Below are positions 15,080 through 22,354 of a DNA stretch of 26,429 bases, in pieces. Below the pieces are notes generated by a model. That model was not told the origin of the DNA, did no database searches, and worked only from the letters and a program-made list of their open reading frames with translations. Position numbers and translations under genes: made by a program. The DNA comes from a virus: the IMG/VR virus record IMGVR_UViG_3300041809_003457, positions 1 to 26,429 of that record. One strand, given 5' to 3'. Within the stretch, counting starts at the first letter, position 1. Every line of letters starts with the position of its first letter.

Positions 15080-15844
15080 TCACGCCCCCACCCTCGCCAT
15101 CGTCGTCGCCCGCCGCTTTGCCGCCGTTCCCGCCTCATCCTCCATTGCCTTTTCGATTCGCCGCAACAATCCATAATCACCTATCGAGGCGGCATACTTC
15201 CTTCCCAGCATCTTGATCTCCTGAACGGTCTTCTTGATGCTCCACTTGCTCGGACCTCCAAGTGCCGGAGAACCGACCAGTGATTTCGTTTCCCCGCCGT
15301 TCAACCTCAAATCGAGGACGGCAAGCCCAAGATCACCCAACTGCCTCCGCACCAACTCTCGGAACTTTTCAATCACCTGTTCGTCATGACCGTAGGAAAC
15401 GCGGTCGGGGAGATCGGTGATGGTTTCAGGCTCATGTCCGATAGCGACCGATGGGATATAGCGTCGTCGGTTGCGTTCCAACTCGACGATGTTCTTGATG
15501 CTGTTGCTCACGCTTCTTTTGAACCTCAAATCCATCGGGCCGCTCAACCGCTCATTGAAGCCCTTGAACAGTTGGCCCATCAAGAGCTTGACCGCGACCT
15601 CATGCACCTTCTCATCCCGTTCCCTTTCGTCTCGATAGCCCGCATTCCATACACAGCGGGCGATGTATCCAGTCCAGTCGAAAGTTCGCATTCGTAGAAG
15701 TGCTTCTCGCTGGGCAGGGTCTCGGACTCGTTGGATAACCTTCTCCAACTCGCCGTCGAAGAGGGCGTTGTATTGCCCGTTGTTGACGCCGTAGTAAGTT
15801 TCAAGGAGCCGGAGCCACGACAGCCATTCAAGAAAAGTGTCCAT
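15080..15844 (-). CDS. Possible sigma-70-like protein, 254 aa
   Basis: Soluble, largely helical basic protein. Residues about 75-135 (HEVAVKLLMGQLFKGF ... RFKRSVSNSIKNIVELERNRRR) resemble sigma region 2 in spacing, and residues about 165-225 (ELVRRQLGDLGLAVLDLRL ... WSIKKTVQEIKMLGRKYA) could be a region-4-like HTH. The motifs are weak, so another helical DNA-binding protein is possible. An AAGG precedes ATG 15844. It is the last gene of a four-gene minus-strand operon, 16 bases after the zinc-knuckle gene. If it is a sigma factor, the membrane protein at the head of the operon would be a candidate regulator. Confidence 0.5.
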   Translation of the reverse strand: MDTFLEWLSWLRLLETYYGVNNGQYNALFDGELEKVIQRVRDPAQREALLRMRTFDWTGYIARCVWNAGYRDERERDEKVHEVAVKLLMGQLFKGFNERLSGPMDLRFKRSVSNSIKNIVELERNRRRYIPSVAIGHEPETITDLPDRVSYGHDEQVIEKFRELVRRQLGDLGLAVLDLRLNGGETKSLVGSPALGGPSKWSIKKTVQEIKMLGRKYAASIGDYGLLRRIEKAMEDEAGTAAKRRATTMARVGA

Positions 15845-15860
15845 ACCTTATCTATGATTC

Positions 15861-16244
15861 TCATCTCAGGAACTCTCCGCCGACAACCTTCAATTCAGGC
15901 CGATCTTCCATGACGACGGGTGGAGCCTTGATGCCAATCAAATCGGCGAGGGCGTCAATCACCTCGTCGGTCAGGCCCATGAAGCCGTATTTGACCGGCC
16001 CACTTGCCGACCAAATCTCGATCTCCGTGAACTGTTCGACGGTGAGATTCTCGTCAGCCGCCCGTCTGGCCCACTCCTCATTTCCCACGGCTACGATTCG
16101 CTTCTCGATGAGGTTTTTGGCGATGGCCTCAACGAGTGAGTCCGTCCGTTCGACGTGGACGAAGAATTCCCTGACCCATCCACGGCCACCGCAACGGAGG
16201 CAGGTTTCGCCCTGGCATCCAACACAGACATAGCGGTTCTTCAT
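15861..16244 (-). CDS. Hypothetical protein with N-terminal zinc knuckle, 127 aa
   Basis: The first 20 residues contain CVGCQGETCLRCGGRGW, a CxxC-x4-CxxC knuckle with the Gly-rich surroundings of half a DnaJ-type zinc centre. The rest is mixed alpha/beta with no family I know. ATG 16244 is chosen because it overlaps the stop of the 37-residue gene upstream (ATGA) and so can be translated by coupling, which explains the lack of a ribosome site; a GTG six codons upstream is the alternative. Its stop is 16 bases from the sigma-like gene. Confidence 0.65.
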   Translation of the reverse strand: MKNRYVCVGCQGETCLRCGGRGWVREFFVHVERTDSLVEAIAKNLIEKRIVAVGNEEWARRAADENLTVEQFTEIEIWSASGPVKYGFMGLTDEVIDALADLIGIKAPPVVMEDRPELKVVGGEFLR

Positions 16245-16354
16245 CTTCGCCGGTGCTTCCACCGCTCGTAATCGTCGTGGAGGGACTTCAAGTCAGCCCA
16301 CTCTTGGAGCGAGGCCAGCACGAGGATGGCCAGGATGAACAGGAAGATTTCCAT
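16241..16354 (-). CDS. Single-pass membrane peptide, 37 aa
   Basis: ATG 16354 lies in a TAATG overlap with the stop of the preceding membrane-protein gene, and its TGA overlaps the ATG of the next gene as ATGA. The 37-codon product starts with a hydrophobic helix (MEIFLFILAILVLASL) and ends in a charged tail (DDYERWKHRRR), so it would insert with its C-terminus in the cytoplasm by the positive-inside rule. The exact fit into the overlap chain, with no base left over, is the main evidence that this short frame is a real gene. It could assist the two-helix protein encoded just before it. No family is known to me. Confidence 0.65.
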   Translation of the reverse strand: MEIFLFILAILVLASLQEWADLKSLHDDYERWKHRRR

Positions 16355-16785
16355 TAGATGATGTTGGGGTCGTCGATCCCCTTCGTCGCATCCCTTGGGT
16401 CATTTTGGGGAGGCAACGGCACGAGAGGTTGTTGAAGCCAAGCGTTCTCCTGTCGCAACTTCTCTTCAAACAACTCCTGCCAACGAACCTCGGGCGGGTC
16501 GGTGTTGAAAGGTTCCGGAAGACTCGCAAACCAAGGATCGCCGCCGCCGCGTTTGATTAGCCACCAAATCTTGGGCATCGTCAAAAGCGTCATCAAGTTC
16601 ACGAAACACCACAAAAAAAGGAAAACAGCAGCGGTCGTACCGAAACCACCAACCAAAATGGCACGCACGATGTGGTAGTTGCCGCCCAACGAGAACATGT
16701 AAGCCCAGAACAATGTTATTCCGACCGGGACGATAGAGAGCCGGAGCAGGATCGTCAGTTTGGAAGTGCGTCGGGGGCCGCTCAT
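16354..16785 (-). CDS. Two-helix membrane protein, 143 aa
   Basis: Head gene of the minus-strand operon. A short basic N-terminus (MSGPRRTSK) is followed by two strong transmembrane segments, about residues 10-34 (ILLRLSIVPVGITLFWAYMF) and 40-70 (VRAILVGGFGTTAAVFLFLW and following), then a soluble Pro/Glu-rich tail of about 70 residues. GGAG lies about 7 bases upstream of ATG 16785. Its stop overlaps the start of the 37-residue peptide gene (TAATG). No homologous family is recognised. A sensor, anti-sigma or anchoring role is conceivable because of the operon partners, but there is no direct sign. Confidence 0.65.
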   Translation of the reverse strand: MSGPRRTSKLTILLRLSIVPVGITLFWAYMFSLGGNYHIVRAILVGGFGTTAAVFLFLWCFVNLMTLLTMPKIWWLIKRGGGDPWFASLPEPFNTDPPEVRWQELFEEKLRQENAWLQQPLVPLPPQNDPRDATKGIDDPNII

Positions 16786-17174
16786 GATTTTCTCCGTTTT
16801 GAGGGTCTGGGGGTCGGGGATGGTCCACCAGGCGAGGCGGAGCGAAGGTCATACCTCTTCGCTGATAGCCGTTTGGTCCGGTAGAAACCCCGTCCCGTCC
16901 GACTTGAAACCGGCTTTGCCACCTGGGTGTCGATGGCGGATCGGGATCGGATTGGATGGGAATGAGAGGCGGAACGAACGGCTCATTCTGTTGTTAGGAA
17001 TGGCGGGTCCGAAGGGGAAGGGGCAAAGAGCGGCGAAAACGCCGCCTACGGGGTTCGCTTCCGAGCCGAGGAGAGGACGAAGCCGATCACCGGAGAGAGG
17101 GTGCAGAGGGGTCGAACGGGGGCTGACTTGGAGGTGAGCCGCTGGTAGGATGTTGGCTTAAGAGGGAGGTCCAA
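16786..17174. other. Non-coding interval between the operon and the attachment-like repeats
   Basis: About 390 bases. A 125-codon plus-strand frame here has a Gly/Arg-rich, motif-free product and I do not accept it. The first ~100 bases must contain the promoter of the minus-strand operon. Nothing else is recognisable. Confidence 0.4.
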
Positions 17175-17274
17175 GACCGTTTTTTGACCCGTTTTTGCTG
17201 GGCAACTGGTGGGCGAAATGCTGGGCGAATTGTAAAAACTTAGTTTTCATAAGTCGTGTCCATAAAACTACTTA
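17175..17274. repeat. Short direct and inverted repeats at the integrase 3' end, possible attachment region
   Basis: Two 12-base direct repeats, GACCGTTTTTTG (17175) and ACCCGTTTTTGC (17187), are followed by three about 10-base copies GCTGGGCAA (17197), GGTGGGCGAA (17208) and GCTGGGCGAA (17220), i.e. near one helical turn apart. Then come ACTTA / TAAGT / ACTTA words at 17238, 17250 and 17270. The last lies at the integrase stop. The arrangement resembles arm-type and core sites of a phage attachment region. Confidence 0.45.
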
Positions 17275-18717
17275 CGATTTCCTAAATACATCCCTGCCGG
17301 GCGTACTTTCGTATTCCGTCGCACCGCGTCGCACAACGTCGTCTAAGTCGGCAACTCGCAAAGCGTTAGGAAAAGGGACGCTGGCGGTCCCCCTTGTTCC
17401 GTCGTCGCACTCCGTCGCATCGGACGGCACTTCTTCGCGCCCCAACTGCTGCGCTTTGTGCTGCGCCCCCTCGCCCGTGGCGGTGGCGGAAGCGTCCGTC
17501 GTTCCGGTAGCTCGCAACGCTTTTGGCTCATCGGATAGCATGTTCGGGAAGCGGGCCACGGTGGCGGCGTCCTGGCCCGGGAACAGGTGGCCGTACGTAT
17601 CCATCGTCAAGGTGATCGTCGAGTGCCGCATCACCGATTGCACTGCCTTCGGGTGAGCCCCGTTCGTCGCCAGCCACGCGCCGCAGGTGTGCCGCAGGCT
17701 GTGGAAATCGAACACCTCTCCCTCGTGGCTTAGGTTAGCCAAGAAGTCACTCTGTTGGCGACGGGTGTGTTCTTTGGGATCGCGTCGAGCGGCCTTGATC
17801 CACTCTCGTCGGGTCTCAGCCAAGTCAGCCCGAATCATAGCAGCCACTTCAGTCTCCTCGGGCATCGAGAAAACCGGTGCCTGGGGAGCCTTGGTCGCGA
17901 TGTGGGCCAGAAGTTCTCGTGCCAGCGCTGGCTGGATGTATTGTCGTGCGTCCTTTCGATTCTTTGTCGACCCTGCCTTGCAGGTGACAAACGGCTGATC
18001 GCCGTCCAAGAACAGCCGTCCGCGACTCAGACTTCGCAACTCGGATGACCGCAATCCGGTCTGGATGGCCACGGCGTATAATAGCAAACGTTCTTTGGCC
18101 GCCATCCCAAATCGTTCAACCCAATCGGCTGATGTGGCCCGCAACCACTGCCATTCTTCGGGCAGAAGCATCCGTCGCTCCCGGCGGCGATCGGCCTTAG
18201 GGTTCGGCTTGGTGACCGAGACCAGCGGATCGCGCGGCAACTTGTGGTGGGCCGACAGCCACTTTGTAAACCCCTTGACCGCAGTGAGGTAGGCGGCGAT
18301 GGTGCGGGCTGAGAGGCCGTCTTCCTTCAGTTTCCCAGCGTACCGGTTCACGCCATCGGCCGTGATATCGGAGACCTTGGTGAAATGGGCCCATTCGCAG
18401 GTTGCACGGACGCACTCGACAGTTCGCGTAATATGTTTCGCGCTGCGGCTTCCTGCCCCCATCTTGGCCTCGTAATCCTTTAGATGCGATTCTATCGAGC
18501 GCCGAGACTGTTCACAGATCGCATCGAGTTCGGGATCAACCACCCCGTCTCGGCGCAGAGCTGCATCCGCCTCTAACTTGGCGACGATCCGTTCCGCCGT
18601 GGCCTTATCCGTAGTCCTCGCACTCCGGGACTGACGCTTGCCTTTGTGGTCGAAGTACGAGATGTAATAGCGGCCTCCTCGCTTTCCCTTCCCACCTCGT
18701 TTGAAAATCGTTGCCAT
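17272..18717 (-). CDS. int: Tyrosine integrase of phage type, 481 aa
   Basis: The N-terminus (about 15-60) is a KGKRQSRSARTTDKATAERI segment typical of DNA-contacting arms, then a SAM-like core-binding domain (about 85-160, with LSARTIAAYLTAVKGFTKWL). The catalytic residues are R223 (TGLRSSELRSL), K252 (STKNRKD), H339 and R342 (FHSLRHTCG), H365 (MRHSTITLTM) and the nucleophile Y375 (DTYGHLF). A tail of about 100 residues follows the Tyr, an unusual length that I associate with planctomycete integrases. The stop lies within the repeats at 17270. It is distinct from the recombinase at 10021. It is in line with the terminase genes upstream and very likely drove insertion of the phage-derived region. 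Confidence 0.92.
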   Translation of the reverse strand: MATIFKRGGKGKRGGRYYISYFDHKGKRQSRSARTTDKATAERIVAKLEADAALRRDGVVDPELDAICEQSRRSIESHLKDYEAKMGAGSRSAKHITRTVECVRATCEWAHFTKVSDITADGVNRYAGKLKEDGLSARTIAAYLTAVKGFTKWLSAHHKLPRDPLVSVTKPNPKADRRRERRMLLPEEWQWLRATSADWVERFGMAAKERLLLYAVAIQTGLRSSELRSLSRGRLFLDGDQPFVTCKAGSTKNRKDARQYIQPALARELLAHIATKAPQAPVFSMPEETEVAAMIRADLAETRREWIKAARRDPKEHTRRQQSDFLANLSHEGEVFDFHSLRHTCGAWLATNGAHPKAVQSVMRHSTITLTMDTYGHLFPGQDAATVARFPNMLSDEPKALRATGTTDASATATGEGAQHKAQQLGREEVPSDATECDDGTRGTASVPFPNALRVADLDDVVRRGATEYESTPGRDVFRKS

Positions 18718-18785
18718 GATTTTTGCCTACCTTTCGCTATTGTAGCGGACCCACTCGTGTCAGTTACGATCAATCGCCGAAAAAG

Positions 18786-18992
18786 TCAACTGCCTTGGCG
18801 GAGAGAACTCGCCCGTTTCGGGAACTGACGTAATCGTCTGGCCAGTTCCCGCAGTTGCGCTGCCTTCTCTACCCCGTACTTTGGTTTCTCGCAAATCATG
18901 CAGTGCTGACCGTCCAAGACATCCCACCAGATCATCAGGCTGCCACATTTTGGACAGGGATCAGGTGGTTCGATGCATTCTTCCCACGGCAC
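18786..18992 (-). CDS. Zinc-ribbon protein or 3' remnant of a larger gene, 68 aa
   Basis: CPKCGSLMIWWDVLDGQHCMIC (residues 14-35; CxxC-x16-CxxC) is a zinc ribbon followed by a basic helix (KAAQLRELARRLRQF). The frame starts with GTG inside the end of the large terminase gene, without a ribosome site, and is open for 10 more codons upstream (DTDSDVV before PWEE). I think it is the tail of a gene that once lay upstream of the integrase and was cut when the terminase gene was joined to it. It could still be translated by coupling, 31 bases into the overlap. Confidence 0.5.
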   Translation of the reverse strand: MPWEECIEPPDPCPKCGSLMIWWDVLDGQHCMICEKPKYGVEKAAQLRELARRLRQFPKRASSLRQGS

Positions 18993-20373
18993 GACGTCTG
19001 AGTCGGTATCCCTGCCCGAAGGCGACTACCTCGAAACCGTCCCCCTCCAATTGTGTGGCCAGTTGGGTGGCATTCCAGCGGTCGATGGCGATTTCGCGGA
19101 TCTCGTATCGCTGGCCGAGTTCGTTGATCTTCTGCCGGATGCGGTCGTAATCGATCACCTCGCCGGGCGTGGCGGCCACATAGCCTCCGCGGATCCAGGC
19201 GGTGTACGGCACGCGGTCCCGCCGCTCACGCTGTCTTGCCCCTTCCTCGGGCACCCAAAACAGCGGCAGCACATCGTAGCGGTCCTCGTTTGGAAAGACG
19301 AGGACCAGGGCGGTAATGTCGGTCGTGGAAGAGAGATCCAGCCCAGCGTAGCATGGGCGTCGTTCCAGGTTCCCCGTCGGCGCCGCACAGGCGTCCCACT
19401 TCTCCAGGCTCAGCCAGCGGACCTCCTGCTCGGTCCATTGGTTGAGCCGATAGCGGCGGAAGGAGTTTTCCTTCGCCGGTGACTCCTGGGCCTCGCGGCA
19501 GTCCTCGGCAAACTGCTCGGGACTGATTGTCACGGCAAAGCTGGGGTTGGCCTTCCGCCAAACCTCGGGATTTGTCCAGTCGTCCTCCGCGCCGGCCGCC
19601 GCGATGAAGGGCAAGAACGACGAGTCTTCGATCGTGCCGTCGAGCACCTTCTCCGCGTAGTCGTGCTGCTCCCAGCAGATCGAGTGGCGATCGAAGCCGG
19701 CGGTGGTGATGCTCAGGTGCAACGGCTGCCGCCGCGCGGCGCCGGTGTAACGCAGGGTGTCCCACAACTGGCGTGTTTTCTGGGCGTGTAACTCGTCGAT
19801 CAGCACGGCATGGGCGTTGAGCCCTTCCTTGGCTGGCACGTCCGCCGACAGGGCCTTGTAGAAGGAGTGGCTGCGGGGCATGACGATTCGTTTGGTGGAG
19901 CGGACCACGTTAAGCCGTGACGACAACTGCGGCGAGACCTCTACCATGTTGGCCGCCTCGTTGAAGACGATCGACGCCTGGTCGCGATCCACGGCAGCGC
20001 TATAAACCTCCGAGCCCGGCTCCCCGTCGGCGGCCAGCAGGTACAGACTCAGGCCGGAGAAGAGGGCCGACTTGCCGTTCTTCTTGGGCACTTCGATGTA
20101 TGCGCGGCGATAGCGTCGGGTGCCGTCGGCCCGCTTCCAGCCGAACAGCGGGCCAACGACCTCGCGCCACTGCCAGTCGAGCAACGCGAATGGCTGCCCG
20201 GCCCATTGCCCCTTGGAGTGGCGAAGGAACTTGGTGAAGAACGTCCGCACCCGCTCCGCAGCCTGCACGTCAAACCGACAGCCTTCGAGGACTGCCTTCT
20301 CGTCCCGTGGGCCGCGGATCCACTCGCTCCAACCTTCACGCCTGGCATTGCTAAGACGTCGTGTCTGCCGCAT
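18961..20373 (-). CDS. terL: Phage terminase large subunit (Terminase_1 type), C-terminally truncated, 470 aa
   Basis: Packaging ATPase/nuclease. The ATPase part has Walker A EVPKKNGKS (94-102), Walker B LIDE (191-194) and the coupling motif SITTAG (221-226). The RNase H-like nuclease starts normally with D346 in GLDLSSTTDITAL and D431 in IAIDRWNATQL, then 'LEGDGFEVVAFGQG'. From residue 456 (about position 19008) the sequence no longer fits the family, whose last ~80-100 residues with the third acidic ligand should follow; instead 15 Arg-rich residues lead to the stop. The nuclease is therefore probably inactive. ATG 20373 overlaps the terS stop (TGATG). An ORF extension upstream to 20730 is shadow of terS. 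Strongly suggests a deletion junction. Confidence 0.85.
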   Translation of the reverse strand: MRQTRRLSNARREGWSEWIRGPRDEKAVLEGCRFDVQAAERVRTFFTKFLRHSKGQWAGQPFALLDWQWREVVGPLFGWKRADGTRRYRRAYIEVPKKNGKSALFSGLSLYLLAADGEPGSEVYSAAVDRDQASIVFNEAANMVEVSPQLSSRLNVVRSTKRIVMPRSHSFYKALSADVPAKEGLNAHAVLIDELHAQKTRQLWDTLRYTGAARRQPLHLSITTAGFDRHSICWEQHDYAEKVLDGTIEDSSFLPFIAAAGAEDDWTNPEVWRKANPSFAVTISPEQFAEDCREAQESPAKENSFRRYRLNQWTEQEVRWLSLEKWDACAAPTGNLERRPCYAGLDLSSTTDITALVLVFPNEDRYDVLPLFWVPEEGARQRERRDRVPYTAWIRGGYVAATPGEVIDYDRIRQKINELGQRYEIREIAIDRWNATQLATQLEGDGFEVVAFGQGYRLRRRAVGRMHRTT

Positions 20374-20837
20374 CAGCCGGTCTCCAGGAATGCGTCGAAC
20401 TCGTCCGTGGCCCGGGGATTCCCCGGTACCCGAATCCGGCTGCGGCTGGACGGGGTCAGTCCGAACTCGACCATGAACTTCCGCATCGTCTCCAGGGCCT
20501 GATCGGCGACCGTCAGGTACGGCGACTTCATGGGAAAGTTCTTCAGCGGCGACTTGACGATCGTGCCCAGCCGCCGCACTTGGGCTTCGGCCGCCACCCA
20601 GCGACTGTAAGCCACGCAGTAGGCCGCCAACGCAGCCCGATCGGCCCGTGTCAGCAGTCCCATGTCCTCTAGCACCTTGGCCATGCGGAACCACTCCGCT
20701 CGGGCTTCGTCGTCCAGAAAATCCGGGCACTCGGGGATCTCGGCTTGCACCTGCGGTTCGTGGTCATTCAGCGATCGCTTGCCGGGATTACCATCGAGGA
20801 TTTTCAGTGTCGTCGGTTTCGGCTTACGTCCTCGCAT
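20373..20837 (-). CDS. terS: Phage terminase small subunit, P27 family, 154 aa
   Basis: Matches the P27 family: start MRGRKPKPTTLKILDGNPGKR, then 'CPDFLDDEARAEWFRMAKVLEDMGLLTRADRAALAAYC' helices and the terminal 'FGLTPSSRSRI' motif typical of these proteins. It recognises phage DNA and loads the large subunit. Length is usual for the family. A clean AAGGAGCAGAT precedes ATG 20837. It overlaps terL by a TGATG. It appears intact even though its partner terL is truncated. Confidence 0.9.
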   Translation of the reverse strand: MRGRKPKPTTLKILDGNPGKRSLNDHEPQVQAEIPECPDFLDDEARAEWFRMAKVLEDMGLLTRADRAALAAYCVAYSRWVAAEAQVRRLGTIVKSPLKNFPMKSPYLTVADQALETMRKFMVEFGLTPSSRSRIRVPGNPRATDEFDAFLETG

Positions 20838-20938
20838 ATCTGCTCCTTATTTGGCATCTTACCCAATCTAACCTCCCCCCACCCAATTTCGCGGAAATGC
20901 GCGCAGCGGGGACCCCGCGGTATTACGATCCCATCCTG

Positions 20939-21424
20939 CTAGAAACAGATCCCCCCTTCCCCCAATGATTCCTGTTCTTCTTCTCTGGCTCGTGGCGGCT
21001 CGGCCAACTGTTCCGCAAGTCGACGGTTGGCGGCTTGCTCAGGCAACGGGTTTCTCGCCGTACTGCTGCCGTAGAGCTTGTTGTCTTCGGCCGTCTTCCT
21101 CTGATGACACATGGGGCAGATCACCTGCGTGTTGCCCAGTACCAGCCGCTAATCGGGGCGAACGTGAACCGGAACGATGTGGTCCACGATGTCTGCCAAG
21201 GTCAAGCGATCTTGTTGCCGGCACGGTCGACACAGGCCGCAGTCCAGCGTGCGACGCAACCGAGCCACCTTGGCCCACGTCACATCGTAGCCGCGCTGCT
21301 TGGGCGTGCCGCGGCGAGCATCGCTGAGTCGCCCGGCTTCATTGGTATGCGCGTCGCAGAAGCGACCGCGGCATGTTCGATGGCAGCCGGGGTGGTTGCA
21401 GCGGGTCTTCAATCGGCTGGGCAT
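20939..21424 (-). pseudogene. HNH endonuclease interrupted by an in-frame TAG
   Basis: From ATG 21424, after a near-perfect AGGAGGTATCCGT ribosome site, the frame reads [18 protein letters not shown] (zinc cysteines), then '[13 protein letters not shown]' and '[18 protein letters not shown]' where it meets TAG at 21151-21149. In the same frame the family pattern continues without a gap: [23 protein letters not shown], to the final stop at 20939. Joined, 161 residues have the standard phage HNH layout (first His in DHIVP, CPMC zinc pair, last helix KTAED). One base change in a Leu codon (TTG to TAG) would explain it. Phage HNH proteins next to terminase genes help packaging; here only suppression would give full product. 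Confidence 0.8.
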
Positions 21425-21599
21425 ACGGATACCTCCTGTTGGACGCAGCGGGGCGGCGGCAGTGATGCAAATCCCGCTCCAATTCCCGCGAAATCTGGAG
21501 TGCGAACCGATTACAGAACAATTACAAGAATCTGGCTGAATCGAGGGCGGATTCCGCTTGAGCTTTCTCCGAAACCATGGCTCCTGTGTGGATGTACAG

Positions 21600-21617
21600 A
21601 CGAACGTAGTAGTTCGT
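21600..21617. promoter_or_regulatory. Interrupted palindrome upstream of the HARE-HTH gene, possible operator
   Basis: ACGAAC-GTAGTA-GTTCGT is a 6-bp inverted repeat about 41 bases before the start of the plus-strand HARE-HTH gene, in the 234-base divergent interval that separates it from the HNH gene. Position and symmetry would suit a repressor site; there is no second copy to confirm it. Confidence 0.3.
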
Positions 21618-21658
21618 TGCGAAGGTCGAAGAATCCCTTTTTTCCGAGGAGATGGACC

Positions 21659-22354
21659 ATGAAGAAGAACGAAGTGAAGATCGGCGGCGTCTATACCGCC
21701 AAGGTCACCAACAAGGTCGTCCAAGTGCGGATCGACGCCGAGAGCCGCTATGGCGGTTGGGATGCCACCAACATGGAGACCGGCAAGAAGGTCCGCATCA
21801 AGTCGCCGGCCAAGTTGCGGGCGGCCGTTGGGGGCGACGGCGCCGCCACGGGTGCCAAGAAGGCCAAGGGCGGTAAGAAGGCCGAGGTCCCGGCCGCGGC
21901 CGCCCAGGCGCAAACGTCGGCGCCCACGGGCGAACCGGACGCCAAGCCCGAGACGGCACCAGGCGTCTGCCCCAACTGTGGCGCGACCGAGGTCGACGAG
22001 GACGGCGATTGTGCCAAGTGCCACGAGCCCCATGTCGCCGGAAAGGACGCCAAGGTCGACGGCGCCCCCAAGGCCGACAAGGCCAAGAAGCCCCGAGCCA
22101 AGAAAGCCAAGGCCGACAAGCCCAAGCGCACCAGCGGCTTGGATGCCGCTGCCAAGGTGCTCGAAGAATCCGGCCAGCCGATGACGGCCAAGGAGATGGT
22201 CGAAGCGGCTGAGGGCAAGGGCTACTGGAAATCGCCCGGCGGCAAGACGCCCCACGCCACGGTCTACAGTGCGATCATTCGAGAAATCGCCAAGAAGGGC
22301 GATGCCTCGCGGTTCGTGAAGACCGAACGGGGCAAGTTCGCGGCTAACAAGTAA
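21659..22354 (+). CDS. HARE-HTH domain protein with zinc ribbon and Lys/Ala-rich linker, 231 aa
   Basis: Three parts are seen. Residues 1-55 look like a small beta-barrel ([20 protein letters not shown]). Residues about 100-125 contain a zinc ribbon ([18 protein letters not shown]) set in Lys/Ala/Pro-rich linkers like histone tails. Residues about 160-231 form a winged helix of HARE-HTH type ([25 protein letters not shown] ... [14 protein letters not shown]). HARE-HTH domains occur in RNA polymerase delta, restriction-linked and chromatin proteins, and have been proposed to sense modified DNA. GAGGAGATGGACC precedes ATG 21659. It is the only plus-strand gene among the phage genes, with its own terminator, and converges on the methyltransferase with an 11-base overlap; a 'moron' type insertion fits. 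Confidence 0.8.
   Translation: MKKNEVKIGGVYTAKVTNKVVQVRIDAESRYGGWDATNMETGKKVRIKSPAKLRAAVGGDGAATGAKKAKGGKKAEVPAAAAQAQTSAPTGEPDAKPETAPGVCPNCGATEVDEDGDCAKCHEPHVAGKDAKVDGAPKADKAKKPRAKKAKADKPKRTSGLDAAAKVLEESGQPMTAKEMVEAAEGKGYWKSPGGKTPHATVYSAIIREIAKKGDASRFVKTERGKFAANK

Noticed and set aside
21039-21278. 79-codon minus-strand frame bridging the TAG of the HNH gene
   Set aside because: It is in another frame, Gly/Ser/Arg-rich and motif-free, while the HNH pattern is in the frame containing the TAG.
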